From assembly GCA_903931645.1 (NCBI GenBank), contig CAIZDF010000254.1:1-10789 (forward strand): a stretch of DNA of 10,789 nt, written 5' to 3'. Each line of letters opens with the position of its first letter. Position 1 is the first letter of the stretch. Source of the stretch: an uncultured Tolumonas sp. GTDB taxonomy: Bacteria; Pseudomonadota; Gammaproteobacteria; Enterobacterales; Aeromonadaceae. Below the pieces are notes generated by a model. It saw only the letters and a list, made by a program, of their open reading frames with translations. It was not told the DNA's origin and searched no databases. This document shows, in pieces, positions 1-7,185 of this stretch. The position numbers and the translations under genes were made by a program.

Positions 1-570
1 CGATCTCTGACCAGTCTTCAGATTGGCAAAGGTCCACGGCTTTTCCGGGCGCATACGATTCGTGTCTGATTCCATTACATCTAAGCGCGCACCCACATAC
101 GGGGCCAAATCGATTTTATTGATCACCAATAAATCGGATTTCGTAATGCCTGGCCCGCCTTTGCGTGGAATTTTCTCCCCTTCCGCCACATCAATCACAT
201 AGATGGTCATATCAGCCAATTCAGGGCTGAAGGTAGCACTCAGGTTGTCGCCACCGCTCTCAACGAAGACTACGTCGAGATTGCCGAATTTCTCACTTAA
301 CGCTTCAACAGCGGCCAGATTCATCGAGGCATCTTCGCGGATCGCCGTGTGCGGGCAGCCACCAGTTTCCACGCCGACAATGCGCTCGGCAGCTAACGCA
401 CCTGCTTCGGTTAAGATTCGCTGATCTTCTTTGGTGTAAATATCGTTAGTGACAACGGCGATCTCAAAGTGATCGCGCATCTTTTTACATAATACTTCTA
501 ACAGCGCAGTCTTGCCTGAGCCAACCGGCCCACCAACGCCAACTCGTAATGGAGATGATGTTTGAGTCAT
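1..570 (-). CDS. ureG: UreG, urease accessory GTPase (3' end cut by window edge)
   Basis: SIMIBI-class GTPase whose GTP hydrolysis drives nickel delivery into apo-urease, acting in the cytoplasm with UreD, UreF and UreE. Translating the open frame gives 190 codons with no stop before the window edge; UreG is usually about 205 residues, so roughly 15 are missing. The P-loop GPVGSGKT is at residues 14-21. The invariant nickel-binding CPH motif is at 72-74, ESGGDNL at 104-110, and the guanine-specificity motif NKID at 151-154. The ATG follows an AAGGA ribosome binding site and lies 22 bases after the ureF stop. The visible part is intact with no missing key residue. Identity is certain; only the C-terminus is unseen. 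Confidence 0.97.
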   Translation of the reverse strand, partial: MTQTSSPLRVGVGGPVGSGKTALLEVLCKKMRDHFEIAVVTNDIYTKEDQRILTEAGALAAERIVGVETGGCPHTAIREDASMNLAAVEALSEKFGNLDVVFVESGGDNLSATFSPELADMTIYVIDVAEGEKIPRKGGPGITKSDLLVINKIDLAPYVGARLDVMESDTNRMRPEKPWTFANLKTGQRS

Positions 571-592
571 AAGAGTGTCCTTTCCAATCTGG

Positions 593-1288
593 TTATGAGC
601 GGAATAACCGCGTGTATTGTATTTCGTGGCATGCACTGGCGATGGCGAGGCAGGTTAAACTGCCGCCGATCTCATCGTCTTGCACGGCGCAAGCCCGTTT
701 GTATTTTTCAGGCAGTTGCACGGATAATTTTCGTAACAAGGTCTGACCGGCCTGCTGACCGATTGGCACTAATTTAATGGCCGCCATGACAGCACCCTCC
801 AGCAATGCGAACCCCCAGCCCAACGCCAGTTGCTCGACACTGAGGCTGTTTTTTGCGCCAAACCATGCCATGCCGGCCAGTTGCGAACGTTTAAGATGAA
901 CGGCCATATCGGCACTTCCAGGAATGCGCCAATCTTTGATCACACGATAAAACGCATCACCGCGCTGCCCCTCTTCCAAGCGGAACTCTTCGCTTTCGCG
1001 ACTCGCGACCAGCAAATCGATAGCGTCTACAAAAGCCGCGAGATCGTCTTGCTGAACGGCAGCATAAAGGCGATTGAGAAGCGGCCAGTCGAGATAGACC
1101 AGCCCTTCGTCCATTTGATCAGTCAGCCATTGTTCAAATTCAGCGACGTTTTTAACCCAACCCGTTTCAACAGCCCATTCCAACCCTTGCGAATAGGTAA
1201 ACCCACCCACGGGCAAATTAGGGCTCATCAATTGGAACAGCTGTAACCAACTGACGGGCGAAGTTTGATTAAGCGCTGAAAAAGTCAT
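593..1288 (-). CDS. ureF: UreF, urease accessory protein
   Basis: Cytoplasmic all-helical accessory protein that bridges UreD and UreG in the urease activation complex and acts on the GTPase step of nickel insertion. The 231 residues match the usual length. The N-terminal signature [14 protein letters not shown] spans about residues 25-38, [10 protein letters not shown] lies mid-protein, KLVPIGQQ follows, and the protein ends in the hallmark RLFRS. Only 3 bases separate its ATG from the ureJ stop, so translation is probably coupled; a GGTGGG sequence inside the end of ureJ is the likely ribosome binding site. One oddity: the conserved tail, usually SARHETQYSRLFRS or close, reads [14 protein letters not shown], with Cys220 for Arg and Ile223 for Thr. 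The frame is otherwise intact. Confidence 0.96.
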   Translation of the reverse strand: MTFSALNQTSPVSWLQLFQLMSPNLPVGGFTYSQGLEWAVETGWVKNVAEFEQWLTDQMDEGLVYLDWPLLNRLYAAVQQDDLAAFVDAIDLLVASRESEEFRLEEGQRGDAFYRVIKDWRIPGSADMAVHLKRSQLAGMAWFGAKNSLSVEQLALGWGFALLEGAVMAAIKLVPIGQQAGQTLLRKLSVQLPEKYKRACAVQDDEIGGSLTCLAIASACHEIQYTRLFRS

Positions 1289-1291
1289 GGA

Positions 1292-1852
1292 TTAACCCAC
1301 CAACAGAACTGACGCCGAGGCAAACACCGCTGCCGCCCAGCCTTGTTTCAACCATGTAAATTGATTCGCTTTGCTACCAATCGCATAACCCACGGCCAGC
1401 AACACCAGCGATGAAGCCACGGCTCCCACAGTAAACAACGCGACTTGCCCAATAGGTGCTTCAATGCCATGCGCCCAACCATGGAACAGCGCAAAGCAAG
1501 GCATCATCCAGCTCAACACTGACAAGCGATTCGGTGCAAACATCAAGGCACCAGCAAACCAGAGTGAGGCCAGCACCAGCGGTTCCACCAGATTATTGCC
1601 GCCCAACAGCACGCCCGCAGCGGTGCCAGTCACCATGGCCAGCAGGGTCAGTAATGGTAGCGATAAGCGACGACCTGTTAATGCCGCCAGAAAGCCGCTG
1701 CTCAGTAACATCATCACATGGTCAAGACCAGTCAGCGGATGCAACACTCCCGATGAAAAGCCGTGCTCCATGTGCCCAGGGTGAGCAAAGGCAGGTGTAG
1801 CCAGTAACATCAAAGCGATTGCAGTGGTCATACGTGATTTGTTCATATTCAA
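1292..1852 (-). CDS. ureJ: HupE/UreJ-family nickel permease
   Basis: Small inner-membrane protein of the HupE/UreJ family, thought to move Ni2+ for hydrogenase or urease maturation. It has 186 residues. A signal peptide covers about residues 1-23, ending in ATPAFA, and the mature protein begins with the metal-ligand sequence HPGH. The family signature HPLTGLDH is at 38-45, and FHGWAHG, another His-rich membrane motif, is at 123-129. About six hydrophobic segments follow the signal peptide. The gene sits between ureE (14 bases upstream) and ureF (3 bases downstream), which points to nickel supply for this urease and favours the name ureJ over hupE. The ATG is preceded by AAGGAA. The direction of transport and the metal are inferred from family and position. 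Confidence 0.92.
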   Translation of the reverse strand: MNMNKSRMTTAIALMLLATPAFAHPGHMEHGFSSGVLHPLTGLDHVMMLLSSGFLAALTGRRLSLPLLTLLAMVTGTAAGVLLGGNNLVEPLVLASLWFAGALMFAPNRLSVLSWMMPCFALFHGWAHGIEAPIGQVALFTVGAVASSLVLLAVGYAIGSKANQFTWLKQGWAAAVFASASVLLVG

Positions 1853-1866
1853 TTCCTTTTGTTTGA

Positions 1867-2430
1867 TTATGATGTTTTCAAAAAGCCATGCATCGGCACG
1901 ATGGTCGCTGCATTGGCCGCATGAATATGCGGATGATCATGGCTGTGACCATGTTCGTGATCATCATGATGATGGTGATGCCCTGCGCCCGCTTGCGATT
2001 GGTACGCGCCCGCTTCTGGTTCAAATGGGGCAAGTTCAACCGCAACCGAACCACCTAAACCCACCACCATTTCATCGAGCACATAATCGTGCTGATAACG
2101 GGCGAAACCAGCCTCGATTTGCAGCGGTACATGGCGATTACCGAGGTGATAGCAAATACGACTTAGTAGTAATGGGTCATCACAGCGCACTGTGGAGACC
2201 TGCTCTTCAGCAGCTTTTACCATCACGACAACGGAGCCCGCATCGTCAGTCAAACATTCGCCGCCACGTAATAGCTGACCGCGAGTTAAAAACAAACCAG
2301 CGGTATCACCGTTATCGAGTGTGACTTTCAGGCGACTTTTTATGCGCAGATCGATCGGCAATATCAGCGTACTGAAAACTACTTTCCCTGCTGCTTCTTC
2401 TGTCTTTAAACGTTGTGTTAATCGAATCAT
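1867..2430 (-). CDS. ureE: UreE, urease nickel metallochaperone with His-rich tail
   Basis: Cytoplasmic nickel-binding dimer that hands Ni2+ to UreG during urease activation. The 187 residues comprise an N-terminal peptide-binding domain (about 1-75, including LFLTRGQLLRGGECL), a metal-binding domain with the conserved YHLGNRHVPLQ (His100 is the family's dimer-interface nickel ligand), and a C-terminal tail. In the tail, residues 151-170 contain 12 histidines mixed with Asp and Glu, a nickel-buffering extension known from Klebsiella-type UreE. It starts 23 bases after the ureC stop with a weak purine-rich ribosome site (AGAGAAGAA). No frame or motif damage is seen. Confidence 0.96.
   Translation of the reverse strand: MIRLTQRLKTEEAAGKVVFSTLILPIDLRIKSRLKVTLDNGDTAGLFLTRGQLLRGGECLTDDAGSVVVMVKAAEEQVSTVRCDDPLLLSRICYHLGNRHVPLQIEAGFARYQHDYVLDEMVVGLGGSVAVELAPFEPEAGAYQSQAGAGHHHHHDDHEHGHSHDHPHIHAANAATIVPMHGFLKTS
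1921..1980 (-). repeat. His-rich low-complexity tract at the UreE C-terminus
   Basis: Twenty codons encoding UreE residues 151-170. The first five are consecutive histidines, followed by alternating His with Asp, Glu, Gly, Ser and Pro, giving 12 His in 20 residues. The family uses such tails to bind several nickel ions; truncating the tail is known to be tolerated in Klebsiella UreE. The DNA appears as a CAT/GAT-like low-complexity run and makes a spurious long open frame on the opposite strand. Confidence 0.9.
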
Positions 2431-2453
2431 GTTCTTCTCTCAGATTGGCAGTT

Positions 2454-4157
2454 TCAAAATAAGAAATAGCGCTGCGCCATTGGCAACACCGCAGCCGGTT
2501 CGCACGTCAGCAATTCACCATTGGCGCGCACCTGATAGGTCTGGCTGTCGACTTCAATCAACGGCTGCCAGTCGTTGTGGATCATGTGTGCTTTCTTCAC
2601 CGAACGGCAGTTTTTCACTTCCCCAATCAAGCTGTTTAACCCCAGTTGTGCAGGCAAACCAGAGCGAATAGCCAAGCCAGACAGGAACGTCATGCGTGTC
2701 GAATGCATCGCACGACCGAGCGCACCAAACATCGGGCGGAAATGCACCGGTTGCGGCGTGGGAATCGATGCATTGGCATCACCCATTGGTGCCGCTGCAA
2801 TCATTCCACCTTTCAAAATCATGGATGGTTTGACACCAAAAAAAGCCGGACGCCACAGCACCAAATCGGCCAATTTGCCCGGTTCAATCGAACCGACTTC
2901 ATGGCTGATGCCGTGCGCTAATGCCGGGTTAATAGTGTATTTGGCGATATAGCGTTTAATACGCGTATTGTCATGCCGTGCAGGGTCGCCACCGAGGCTG
3001 CCGCGTTGCACTTTCATTTTGTGAGCTGTCTGCCAAGTGCGAGTGATCACCTCGCCGACACGTCCCATTGCTTGGGAATCGGACGAAATCATCGAGAATG
3101 CGCCGAGGTCATGCAGAATATCTTCCGCCGCGATGGTTTCACGACGAATACGTGATTCCGCAAACGCGACATCTTCAGGAATGGCGGGGTCGAGATGGTG
3201 GCAAACCATCAACATATCGAGATGCTCATCGACCGTATTCACAGTGTAAGGGCGCGTTGGATTGGTGGACGACGGCAGCACGTTCGCCAACCCGCACGCT
3301 CTGATGATATCGGGGGCATGACCACCTCCCGCACCTTCGGTGGGATAGGTGTGAATTGTGCGATCACCAATCGCAGCCTGTGTGTCTTCGACAAAACCGC
3401 TTTCGTTGAGCGTGTCGGTGTGAATAGCCACTTGCGTGTCGGTCTCTTCCGCCACATTCAGGCAGTTATCAATCGACGCGGGGGTAGAACCCCAATCTTC
3501 GTGTAATTTCAGGCCAATCGCACCGGCAGCAACCTGCTCATGCAGCGCATCGGGTAAGCTGGCATTTCCTTTCCCGAGGAAACCCAAGTTCATCGGCAGG
3601 CTTTCTGCTGCTTCGAGCATACGCGCCATATACCAAGGGCCCGGTGTACAGGTGGTGGCATTGGTGCCCGTCGCGGGGCCTGTGCCACCGCCTAACATCG
3701 TAGTCACGCCAGAGCAGAGCGCTTCGTCGATCTGCTGCGGACAAATGAAATGAATGTGGCTGTCGATACCACCCGCTGTGACAATCGAGCCTTCCCCTGC
3801 GATCACTTCAGTGCCGGGGCCAATCACTAACGTCACGCCTGGTTGCACATCAGGGTTACCGGCTTTGCCGATGCCCGCGATACGGCCATTTTTAACGCCG
3901 ATATCCGCTTTGACGATACCCCAGTGATCGATAATCAACGCATTGGTGATCACCAAATCAAGGCAATCACGGCTCAGTGCTTGCCCTTGCCCCTGACCAT
4001 CACGAATAACCTTACCACCACCAAATTTCACTTCGTCGCCGTAAATGGTGAAATCTTTTTCCACTTCCAGCCATAATTCGGTGTCAGCCAACCGCACGCG
4101 ATCACCCGTAGTTGGGCCGAACATATCGGCATAGGCTTGTCTGGAAATAATACTCAT
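2454..4157 (-). CDS. ureC: UreC, urease alpha (catalytic) subunit with H272P at a nickel ligand
   Basis: Catalytic subunit of urease, the cytoplasmic di-nickel enzyme that hydrolyses urea to ammonia and carbamate. Its 567 residues equal the Klebsiella enzyme's length, so residue numbers match directly. Visible: Ni ligands His134 and His136, the Lys217 that is carbamylated to bridge the metals (GLKLHED), His219, His246, flap residues Cys319 and His320 in MVCHHLDP, Arg336, Asp360, and the C-terminus MAQRYFLF. The exception is residue 272: the family's HT(F/Y)HTEGAGGGH reads [12 protein letters not shown] here, so the Ni-1 ligand histidine is proline (codon CCC at 3344-3342; CAC would need one base change). 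Altering nickel ligands inactivates urease, so this protein is probably inactive as written. The start overlaps the ureB stop (ATGA) behind a GGGAG site. Confidence 0.97.
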   Translation of the reverse strand: MSIISRQAYADMFGPTTGDRVRLADTELWLEVEKDFTIYGDEVKFGGGKVIRDGQGQGQALSRDCLDLVITNALIIDHWGIVKADIGVKNGRIAGIGKAGNPDVQPGVTLVIGPGTEVIAGEGSIVTAGGIDSHIHFICPQQIDEALCSGVTTMLGGGTGPATGTNATTCTPGPWYMARMLEAAESLPMNLGFLGKGNASLPDALHEQVAAGAIGLKLHEDWGSTPASIDNCLNVAEETDTQVAIHTDTLNESGFVEDTQAAIGDRTIHTYPTEGAGGGHAPDIIRACGLANVLPSSTNPTRPYTVNTVDEHLDMLMVCHHLDPAIPEDVAFAESRIRRETIAAEDILHDLGAFSMISSDSQAMGRVGEVITRTWQTAHKMKVQRGSLGGDPARHDNTRIKRYIAKYTINPALAHGISHEVGSIEPGKLADLVLWRPAFFGVKPSMILKGGMIAAAPMGDANASIPTPQPVHFRPMFGALGRAMHSTRMTFLSGLAIRSGLPAQLGLNSLIGEVKNCRSVKKAHMIHNDWQPLIEVDSQTYQVRANGELLTCEPAAVLPMAQRYFLF

Positions 4158-4495
4158 GCCTGAACTCCCTGTTCGTGCTGTGCACCCTCATCTAACGGCC
4201 CCATCACATCGCCGCGAAAGCCATACACATGGCGGCGCCCCGCGTATGCCACCAACGAGACAGTGCGTGTCTGACCTGGTTCGAAACGCACAGCAGTGCC
4301 AGCTGGGATATCAAGGCGAAAACCACGTGTGGCTGCGCGATCAAACTGCAAGGCAGGGTTGGTTTCAAAAAAATGGTAATGCGAGCCGATCTGGATTGGG
4401 CGATCGCCTGTATTGGCAACGGCCACCTGTAACGTTGCTCGGCCTTCATTCAGTAACAGATCGCCATCAGCAACCTGAATTTCTCCGGGGATCAT
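4154..4495 (-). CDS. ureB: UreB, urease beta subunit
   Basis: Non-catalytic beta subunit of the (UreABC)3 urease trimer, which also helps dock the activation proteins UreD and UreF. It starts MIPGE, the normal N-terminus, and carries [13 protein letters not shown] (31-42), NPAL.FDR (46-53), [13 protein letters not shown] (63-75) and [10 protein letters not shown] (92-101). At 113 residues it is slightly longer than the common 101-106 because of a polar tail after MGPLD; the DNA of that tail holds the ribosome binding site of ureC. The start lies 9 bases after the original ureA stop with GGAG in front. That site sits at the end of ureA, so the ureA frameshift, which makes ribosomes stop nearly 190 bases earlier, could weaken coupled translation of ureB. 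Confidence 0.97.
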   Translation of the reverse strand: MIPGEIQVADGDLLLNEGRATLQVAVANTGDRPIQIGSHYHFFETNPALQFDRAATRGFRLDIPAGTAVRFEPGQTRTVSLVAYAGRRHVYGFRGDVMGPLDEGAQHEQGVQA

Positions 4496-4504
4496 AGGCG
4501 CTCC

Positions 4505-4797
4505 TTAAATGATAGGTTGATGAACAGTGACCAGCTTGGTGCCGTCAGGGAATGTTGCCTCGACTTGCACATCGGGGATCATCTCGGGTATGCCATCCAT
4601 CACCTCATCGCGAGTCAGAATGGTGCGACCGTAATTCATCAACTCCGCGACCGTCAGGCCATCGCGGGCCCCTTCCAAAATCGCCGCACTGATCAGCGCA
4701 ATCGATTGAGTTTTAAACCACGCGCTTTACGTCGCTCGGCCACCAGTGCGGCAGTAAACAGCAGTAACTTGTCCTTTTCACGAGGGGTCAGATCCAT
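4505..4797 (-). pseudogene. ureA: ureA, urease gamma subunit, broken by a 10-base deletion
   Basis: The gamma subunit is structural in the (UreABC)3 enzyme. ATG at 4797-4795 follows AAGGAG with six bases between. Residues 1-31 ([13 protein letters not shown]... to GLKLN) match the family well, then the frame runs to RLR and a TGA at 4695-4693, giving only 34 residues. In the other frame the rest of the protein continues at once: [47 protein letters not shown], ending TVHQPII with TAA at 4507-4505. The family has YPEA between the two parts. The present 293 bases plus 10 make 303, exactly 100 codons plus stop, the normal size, so a 10-base loss between about 4705 and 4704 explains everything. 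Unless the frame is restored somehow, no full gamma subunit is made. Confidence 0.93.
4711..4717 (-). other. Possible -1 slippery heptamer upstream of the ureA deletion
   Basis: The bases TTTAAAA read T-TTA-AAA in the ureA frame, the X-XXY-YYZ form used in -1 ribosomal frameshifting. A -1 slip here would enter exactly the frame that encodes the rest of UreA, replacing LNYPEA with TQS and giving a 97-residue product. The codons TTA AAA simply encode the conserved Leu-Lys, so the match may be chance. I see no convincing downstream stimulatory stem-loop. Its function is only a possibility. Confidence 0.25.
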
Positions 4798-4820
4798 CTT
4801 TTTCTCCTTGTAAACCGTAA

Positions 4821-5663
4821 TCAGGTATTCCAGATCCGCGGACGACATGCGGGGCACCCAATCACCGTCGGGCGTAATGCTTGCCAAATCGTCTGCATTA
4901 ATTGTTGTAACGGCTCATTGTGTGCACCCAACAAGCGCACAATCAGTAAGTCATTGAGTAAGGTCACACCAGCTGGTGCGGCGTAGCTTTGCAGTAATTC
5001 GCGCACCAATTCCCGTTCTGTTTCAGAACAAGGCGATGCGATGAGGGTTGCGACCAACGGATAACCCGCTAAACCAGCCCGACGATCGAGATCGGCGGCA
5101 TCCAGCACCCGCAACGATTCGTTCAGGCATAAGCGCTGATTACGATAGATGCGCCAACGGCTGCGGAGTTGCCCTTCCAAAAATCGTTCTTCATTCACTG
5201 GCCGCCCAAGCGAGATGCACTCCCAAGCGATCAACCGTGCATCACTTTCCAGATGGAAGGTGCTCTGCAGTTGCAAATTGGCACCGGGAAACAGAATGTT
5301 ATCTTGCGGTAACCACTCCAAAGCCGCACCCGCTGCCAGTTGAAAGGTTTGCGTCACCTTCGATTGTGGCCCCGCGCTGCGATAAAATTTGGTCGCACCG
5401 GGTGTCGTCAGCAATGCATGCGCCTCTGGTTCCACCTTAATTTGCACATCAAGTTCATCGCCACCCACCACGCCACCCGGTGGATGCAACAGATAGAGAT
5501 GGCAAGGCATACCTTCGGGATAGAACGGGCGCTGTACTGTTAACGGACCATATTGGCGACGCTCGGCCAGCACGGTTTGATTGCCACGATGGGAAAAACC
5601 AAGTGACAAATGCGCTTGCCAGCCAGTTTGCTGAACGGGTGTTAACAGAGGTTGCATCGTCAT
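4821..5663 (-). CDS. ureD: UreD (UreH), urease accessory protein
   Basis: Accessory protein that binds apo-urease and provides the nickel path from UreG and UreF into the active site. Its 280 residues are normal for the family. Signature stretches are [10 protein letters not shown] (60-69), [11 protein letters not shown] (86-96), [14 protein letters not shown] in the middle, and a C-terminus of [11 protein letters not shown], close to the usual RPACPPRIW-T. The ATG overlaps the urtE stop by four bases (ATGA). This ties the first urease gene to the transporter genes by translational coupling and argues for one transcript. A second in-frame ATG lies two codons on (MTM), but the overlapping one is preferred. 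ureA follows after 23 bases. Confidence 0.96.
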   Translation of the reverse strand: MTMQPLLTPVQQTGWQAHLSLGFSHRGNQTVLAERRQYGPLTVQRPFYPEGMPCHLYLLHPPGGVVGGDELDVQIKVEPEAHALLTTPGATKFYRSAGPQSKVTQTFQLAAGAALEWLPQDNILFPGANLQLQSTFHLESDARLIAWECISLGRPVNEERFLEGQLRSRWRIYRNQRLCLNESLRVLDAADLDRRAGLAGYPLVATLIASPCSETERELVRELLQSYAAPAGVTLLNDLLIVRLLGAHNEPLQQLMQTIWQALRPTVIGCPACRPRIWNT

Positions 5664-6355
5664 ACCGTCAGATATTCCTTGATCAAGCCTTCGTTCAAAT
5701 CAGCCATCAGACCATCAGCAACACGACGACCGCGATCGAGCAGGCAGAAGCGATCGCCGACTTTGCGGGCAAACGGCAGTTTCTGTTCAACTAACAGTAC
5801 AGTCAGGCCGATATCACGGTTGAGTTTGCGGATGATGTCGCCAATTTCACTGACGATGTTCGGCTGAATACCTTCGGTCGGTTCATCTAAAATCAGTAAT
5901 TTCGGATCAAGCACCAGCGCACGACCAATCGCGAGCTGTTGTTGCTGGCCGCCTGATAAATCGCCACCACGGCGTTGTTTCATCTCTTTCAACACAGGGA
6001 ACAGTTCATACACCTGATCGGGGATCTGGCGTTTGTTATCGCGACGTGCAGGCAGCCCGATCTTGAGATTCTCTTCCACCGTCAGCAGCGGAAAAATCTG
6101 CCGCCCTTGCGGCACATAACCGATGCCAATTTCCGCGCGGCGCTCGACTGAGAATTTGCTGATGTCTTGACCGTCGAATTCAATCTGACCGCTTTTAACT
6201 GGCAATTGCCCCATCAACACATTCAACAACGTGGTTTTACCCACGCCATTTCGCCCCATCAGACAGAGGCATTCGCCCTGCGCGATCTCGATATCCAGAT
6301 CCCACAGCGTGTGAGATTGGCCGTAAAATTGATTAATACCGGATAACTTCAGCAT
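5660..6355 (-). CDS. urtE: UrtE, urea ABC transporter ATP-binding protein
   Basis: One of two cytoplasmic ATPases that drive high-affinity urea uptake, a LivF-type protein of the branched-chain-amino-acid transporter group. The 231 residues show Walker A GRNGVGKTT (34-42), a Q-loop region near VPQGRQ (81-86), ABC signature LSGGQ (133-137) followed by the QQQLAIGRAL typical of UrtE, and Walker B LLILDEP (153-159). The usual H-loop histidine is replaced by VEQ (189-191), which is normal for LivF/UrtE proteins. The start overlaps the urtD stop by seven bases (ATGCTGA) with GGGGGA upstream, and the stop overlaps ureD. No damage is seen. Confidence 0.96.
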   Translation of the reverse strand: MLKLSGINQFYGQSHTLWDLDIEIAQGECLCLMGRNGVGKTTLLNVLMGQLPVKSGQIEFDGQDISKFSVERRAEIGIGYVPQGRQIFPLLTVEENLKIGLPARRDNKRQIPDQVYELFPVLKEMKQRRGGDLSGGQQQQLAIGRALVLDPKLLILDEPTEGIQPNIVSEIGDIIRKLNRDIGLTVLLVEQKLPFARKVGDRFCLLDRGRRVADGLMADLNEGLIKEYLTV

Positions 6356-7185
6356 GCTGATTCCCCCAGATAGACCTCGATCACTTTCGGATCAGCCTGC
6401 ACCTGACTCATGGTGCCTTCCGCCAGCACCGAACCTTGATGTAAGACCGTGACCTTATTGGCAATCGAGCGCACGAAATCCATATCGTGCTCAACAACAA
6501 CGACCGAGTGTTTGCCAGCCAGTTGTTTCAGTAATTCAGCGGTACGTTCCATCTCCTGATGCGTCATGCCCGCCACCGGTTCATCGACCAGCAGTAATTC
6601 GGGACGTTGCATCAGCAACATGCCAATTTCCAGCCACTGTTTTTGACCGTGCGACAACACACCCGCTTGACGATGGCGCTCAGTAACTAAACCAATCAGC
6701 AGCAGCGTTGCTTCAAGATGATCGCGATCTTCGCCAGAGAGCTTGCTGACAAAGGTTTGCCAAACACCTTTATTCCCCGCCATGGCCAGCTCAAGGTTCT
6801 CTTCCACCGTCAGCGGTTCAAACACGGTTGGTTTTTGGAATTTACGCCCGATGCCCGCCTCGGCAATCGCCGGTTCATCGAGATCCAGCAAATTGATGTT
6901 CTGCCCAAACCACGCCGAGCCGGTATCTGGGCGCGTTTTTCCCGTGATCACATCCATCATCGTGCTTTTGCCTGCCCCGTTCGGGCCGATGATGCAACGC
7001 AGCTCACCTTTATTGATGTAAAGGTTGAGGTTATTCAGCGCTTTAAAACCATCAAAGCTGACGTTAATGTCTTCCAGATAGAGGATCACGCCATGTCGTA
7101 AATCGAGCTTCGCTGGCACTGGCGGCGCCATGCGCTCACGCCAGTAGGTCGGTGTTAAAATTTTGGTTTGTGCAAACATGTTCAT
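6349..7185 (-). CDS. urtD: UrtD, urea ABC transporter ATP-binding protein
   Basis: LivG-type ATPase partner of UrtE. I start it at ATG 7185 (MNMFAQTK), giving 278 residues, although the frame is open 31 codons further upstream. The chosen ATG has an excellent AAGGAGG seven bases ahead and overlaps the last base of the urtC stop (TGATG), whereas the longer start would read back through urtC. Motifs: Walker A GPNGAGKST (67-75), the UrtD-type signature LSHGQKQWLEIGMLL (177-191) in place of LSGGQ, Walker B LLLVDEP (197-203) and H-loop His233 in VVEHDMDF. The protein ends VYLGESAC. All motifs are intact. Confidence 0.96.
   Translation of the reverse strand: MNMFAQTKILTPTYWRERMAPPVPAKLDLRHGVILYLEDINVSFDGFKALNNLNLYINKGELRCIIGPNGAGKSTMMDVITGKTRPDTGSAWFGQNINLLDLDEPAIAEAGIGRKFQKPTVFEPLTVEENLELAMAGNKGVWQTFVSKLSGEDRDHLEATLLLIGLVTERHRQAGVLSHGQKQWLEIGMLLMQRPELLLVDEPVAGMTHQEMERTAELLKQLAGKHSVVVVEHDMDFVRSIANKVTVLHQGSVLAEGTMSQVQADPKVIEVYLGESAC

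Noticed and set aside
830..1246. A 138-codon plus-strand frame opposite ureF.
   Set aside because: Antisense shadow of a clear ureF; no recognisable domain and no supporting ribosome site noticed.
1824..2324. A 166-codon plus-strand frame opposite ureE, rich in His and Asp.
   Set aside because: It mirrors the His-rich tail of UreE; no family resemblance, and it overlaps two well-supported genes on the other strand.
4798..4887. An upstream start giving a 64-residue protein that includes the UreA N-terminus.
   Set aside because: The first 30 codons are the ureD tail read in another frame. ATG 4797 has AAGGAG and the family N-terminus [10 protein letters not shown].
5660..6355. Missing H-loop histidine in UrtE as a possible defect.
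   Set aside because: LivF/UrtE proteins normally have VEQ at this place.
6349..7185. UrtD signature LSHGQ instead of LSGGQ as a possible defect.
   Set aside because: This is the normal UrtD form (LSHGQKQWLEIGM).
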